Assembly (NCBI GenBank): GCA_030424975.1
Contig: JAUHVY010000002.1
Coordinates: forward strand, 620,001 to 684,000
DNA length: 64,000 bases
From: Alphaproteobacteria bacterium
GTDB taxonomy: Bacteria > Pseudomonadota > Alphaproteobacteria > Micavibrionales > Micavibrionaceae
Reading direction: 5' to 3'
The notes below the pieces were generated by a model. The model saw only the letters and a list, made by a program, of their open reading frames with translations, had not been told where the DNA came from and ran no database searches. Of this stretch, positions 63,301-64,000 are shown piece after piece; positions within the stretch are counted from its first letter, which is position 1; every line of letters starts with the position of its first letter. The position numbers were made by a program, and so were the translations under genes.

Positions 63301-63393
63301 AACCAGGCCGCAAGTGCGACTGTTGATCTGTCACGCGGTATGGGTGGCATGGCCGGTGGTGAAATCGCGAAATTTAACCAATCTCCTCCTTAG
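60385..63393 (+). CDS. DotA/TraY-like type IV secretion membrane protein
   Basis: DotA/TraY proteins are polytopic membrane components of IncI-type (Dot/Icm) type IV secretion systems. The 1002-residue protein (GTG at 60385; the ATG at 60436 is an alternative) has an N-terminal span, a second at about 90-115, a third at about 190-210 (FYSTGLLLIAVLIFLYFVVV) and the DotA hallmark VWVPIRLIVALGLLMPINYG followed by LNSGQFIVLYAAKWGSSFA and TNGW. A large soluble periplasmic-type region (about 270-760) follows, with several Cys. The C-terminal half has three more membrane segments (AMAFMGLTAGFVLFYVLPFL, IFIRPILTVFGLVAAITIF, VIYTIVVYMLALASFKLI). A second, similar gene follows after 71 bases. The sequence is close in layout to DotA but larger differences from Legionella are expected. 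Confidence 0.85.
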   Translation: MDKVYNIKTRDVIGYATMPRVVPRFKALFSTGFGYVAFLMAHIYCSVRLLPTNHPYLNSNNIGRFGLRHVVSEASRNIKFTTNNIDQMIIYFAMLAGIFMLAAQLVIMVYAVFIQPAMAFSWFDTADPAQDIAYELLDRVFGVPEVFCSSYTPANCTDFADTMGISGGARLPFHIALHELFRFYSTGLLLIAVLIFLYFVVVIILETAVTGAPFGQRFKNVWVPIRLIVALGLLMPINYGLNSGQFIVLYAAKWGSSFATNGWDGYNDAIRNHSFFTGYTGSSNGVPLGERWTYVAIPEAPDITPLLMSMSLVHACAYAYHRLAGPASGGSAIPNTTSGSGNYYDIDANYTNGATEGSFRVQPYLVKQPIASMTNGAISGSPLIGNRDPYIYLQNTTTADYMAALGFYYGSDIIIRFGERKVSSGDPSYSNELGNVKPLCGDIKIPVLNLLALDTNSGPDAMRKFYYDTVLRLWFNTVQIRQFARHMVVHSINLNEEKRAHFCSSPETYGGSGQLSGQGTAGWGLAPNSTLCEQRPPTQQFRARLASEEDANLRAAISNAWGTYVTTESYSEMNAIVLARGWGGAGIWYNKIAEINSAWMDGVSGIPTMDKFPLIMEQIREWKLQHNENIEGLKAYDPTLQAGSAEESSKQFEVALGSQELVKIGEALADMFAFWTENSEDALNMTRSNFGDVFRSGAQMLLGTTGLLSIRSSNAFLHPLAQLVAVGKGLVNSAVVNMAGATASAFMGGMFEALGKQYSFQKGISDAASSVFFAMAFMGLTAGFVLFYVLPFLPFVYFYFAVGSWLKAIFEAMVGVPLWALAHLRIDGEGLPGDAAQNGYFLILEIFIRPILTVFGLVAAITIFAAQVRILNLIWDLVAANMSGYTPREDILGQNYTADSYFRRDIADEFFFTVIYTIVVYMLALASFKLIDKIPDNILRWAGAGVSSFGDMDNDHADSLSRYAAYGGMTVGNQAASATVDLSRGMGGMAGGEIAKFNQSPP

Positions 63394-63464
63394 GGAAATT
63401 AACAGGCTAAAGAGCCGGAAATGAAAATGTAATGACAAGGATTTGTTCAGAGGGTAAATAAAAT

Positions 63465-64000
63465 ATGCTTGGCTATTTTACAACAAAACAGGTTGCACGA
63501 TATGTGCTTTTGCCGGAATTGATGGGCAGAACGAAACAGCTGATAACAGGCGGTTTTGGTTTTGTTCCGTTTTTTATTGCGACTGTTTACCAAATGGTTG
63601 GTCTTCTGCCGCGTAATCACCCTTATTTGATGCAACATAATATTGGTCGTTTCGGAATTCATCATGTTGTCGGCGAAGCAGCGCGTAATGTTAAGTTCAG
63701 TTTGAAACACATTGATCAGGTCCTGATGTTTTTCGCCGTTATGGCCGGGATTATCATATTCTTTATGCAATTTTTAGCATTTGCTTGTTTCATAGCATTT
63801 CAACCTGCTGCTGCTATGCCTACGAACTGGTTAGGTTTTTTTGTCGTTGCAGCGCCAGAGCAGGACATCGCTTATATGATGTTAGATATGGTGTTCGGTG
63901 TTCCGTTGCCCGGTGGGTCCGGTGCCGGATATTCGGGCGGTTTCTTCCAATCATGTATCAGTATGGCAACACCGTGTCAGGATAACTTTGGCGTTGCGGT
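63465..64000 (+). CDS. Second DotA/TraY-like protein, 3' end outside the window
   Basis: This frame starts at the ATG at 63465, with GAGGG about 12 bases upstream, and stays open to the window edge (178 codons and 2 bases). It is clearly a paralogue of the preceding gene: LLPRNHPYLMQHNIGRFGIH, HVVGEAARNVKFSLKHIDQV, MAGIIIFFMQFLAFACFIAF and EQDIAYMMLDMVFGVP align with LLPTNHPYLNSNNIGRFGLR, HVVSEASRNIKFTTNNIDQM and AQDIAYELLDRVFGVP. The DotA hallmark segment would lie beyond the window. The pair is a tandem duplication. Confidence 0.85.
   Translation, partial: MLGYFTTKQVARYVLLPELMGRTKQLITGGFGFVPFFIATVYQMVGLLPRNHPYLMQHNIGRFGIHHVVGEAARNVKFSLKHIDQVLMFFAVMAGIIIFFMQFLAFACFIAFQPAAAMPTNWLGFFVVAAPEQDIAYMMLDMVFGVPLPGGSGAGYSGGFFQSCISMATPCQDNFGVA

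Overview
The window reads as chromosomal DNA of a Gram-negative alphaproteobacterium. Several things point there: the alphaproteobacterial cytochrome oxidase order (ctaC-ctaD-ctaB-ctaF-like, then ctaG-ctaE-DUF983-SURF1), a 1608-residue NAD-dependent glutamate dehydrogenase, an IalB-family secreted protein, an RNase E with a long acidic insertion inside its S1 domain, and a glutathione reductase/NDH-2/3-hydroxybutyrate dehydrogenase cluster. Two tandem DotA/TraY-like membrane proteins at the right end indicate a Dot/Icm-like (IncI-type) type IV secretion system. A Micavibrio-like or other host- or prey-interacting lineage would fit, but that placement is inference. No rRNA, tRNA, CRISPR array, phage or insertion sequence was recognised.

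Bases 1-13.4 kb are housekeeping: putA (5' end outside the window), purD, tadA back to back with rluB, a tiny lipoprotein, rsmD, uppP, a small membrane protein, a YceI protein beside a cytochrome b561-YceI fusion, an FzlA-like GST, an NAD(P)-binding epimerase-like protein and a soluble PAS histidine kinase. From 13.5 to 25 kb come a redoxin plus DsbD/ScsB-type reductase pair, acetoacetyl-CoA synthetase, an aminotransferase-racemase-RNA methyltransferase operon, and gor, ndh and 3-hydroxybutyrate dehydrogenase on the minus strand. From 25 to 41 kb are NAD-glutamate dehydrogenase, ubiA/rsmE (divergent, start codons overlapping), and the cytochrome c oxidase region with its assembly factors, interrupted by a minus-strand unknown gene, a YdfG-type reductase and an acidic secreted protein. 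Acetoacetyl-CoA synthetase and 3-hydroxybutyrate dehydrogenase together allow ketone-body or polyhydroxybutyrate-derived acetoacetate use. Glutamate and proline oxidation (putA, NAD-GDH) feed the TCA cycle, and NDH-2 and the aa3-type oxidase carry the electrons. This is an amino-acid-burning aerobic lifestyle.

From 41 to 49 kb are a membrane-anchored M23 endopeptidase, an unusual 834-base gap before rne, rne itself, and a pseudopilin-like gene behind an aminotransferase. The gap before rne holds a full match to the sigma-54 promoter consensus, a 14-bp palindrome upstream of it, a long stem-loop and an intrinsic terminator, so it probably encodes a previously unannotated RNA or an attenuated leader. 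A second structured gap (48.6-49.25 kb) carries an AT-rich tract with paired TTTACTT repeats, a 32-codon hydrophobic ORF with a good ribosome binding site, hairpins and a strong terminator.

The right end (49-64 kb) is the accessory-looking part. It has a secreted 209-residue protein, a 1615-residue acidic protein with four degenerate internal repeats, tag, a DUF3137 membrane protein, a 481-residue protein with TraB/EreA-like His motifs, ettA, and the tandem DotA/TraY-like genes, the second cut by the window edge. The large unknown proteins next to a type IV secretion component are the best candidates here for an undescribed system, perhaps secretion substrates. That link rests on proximity only.
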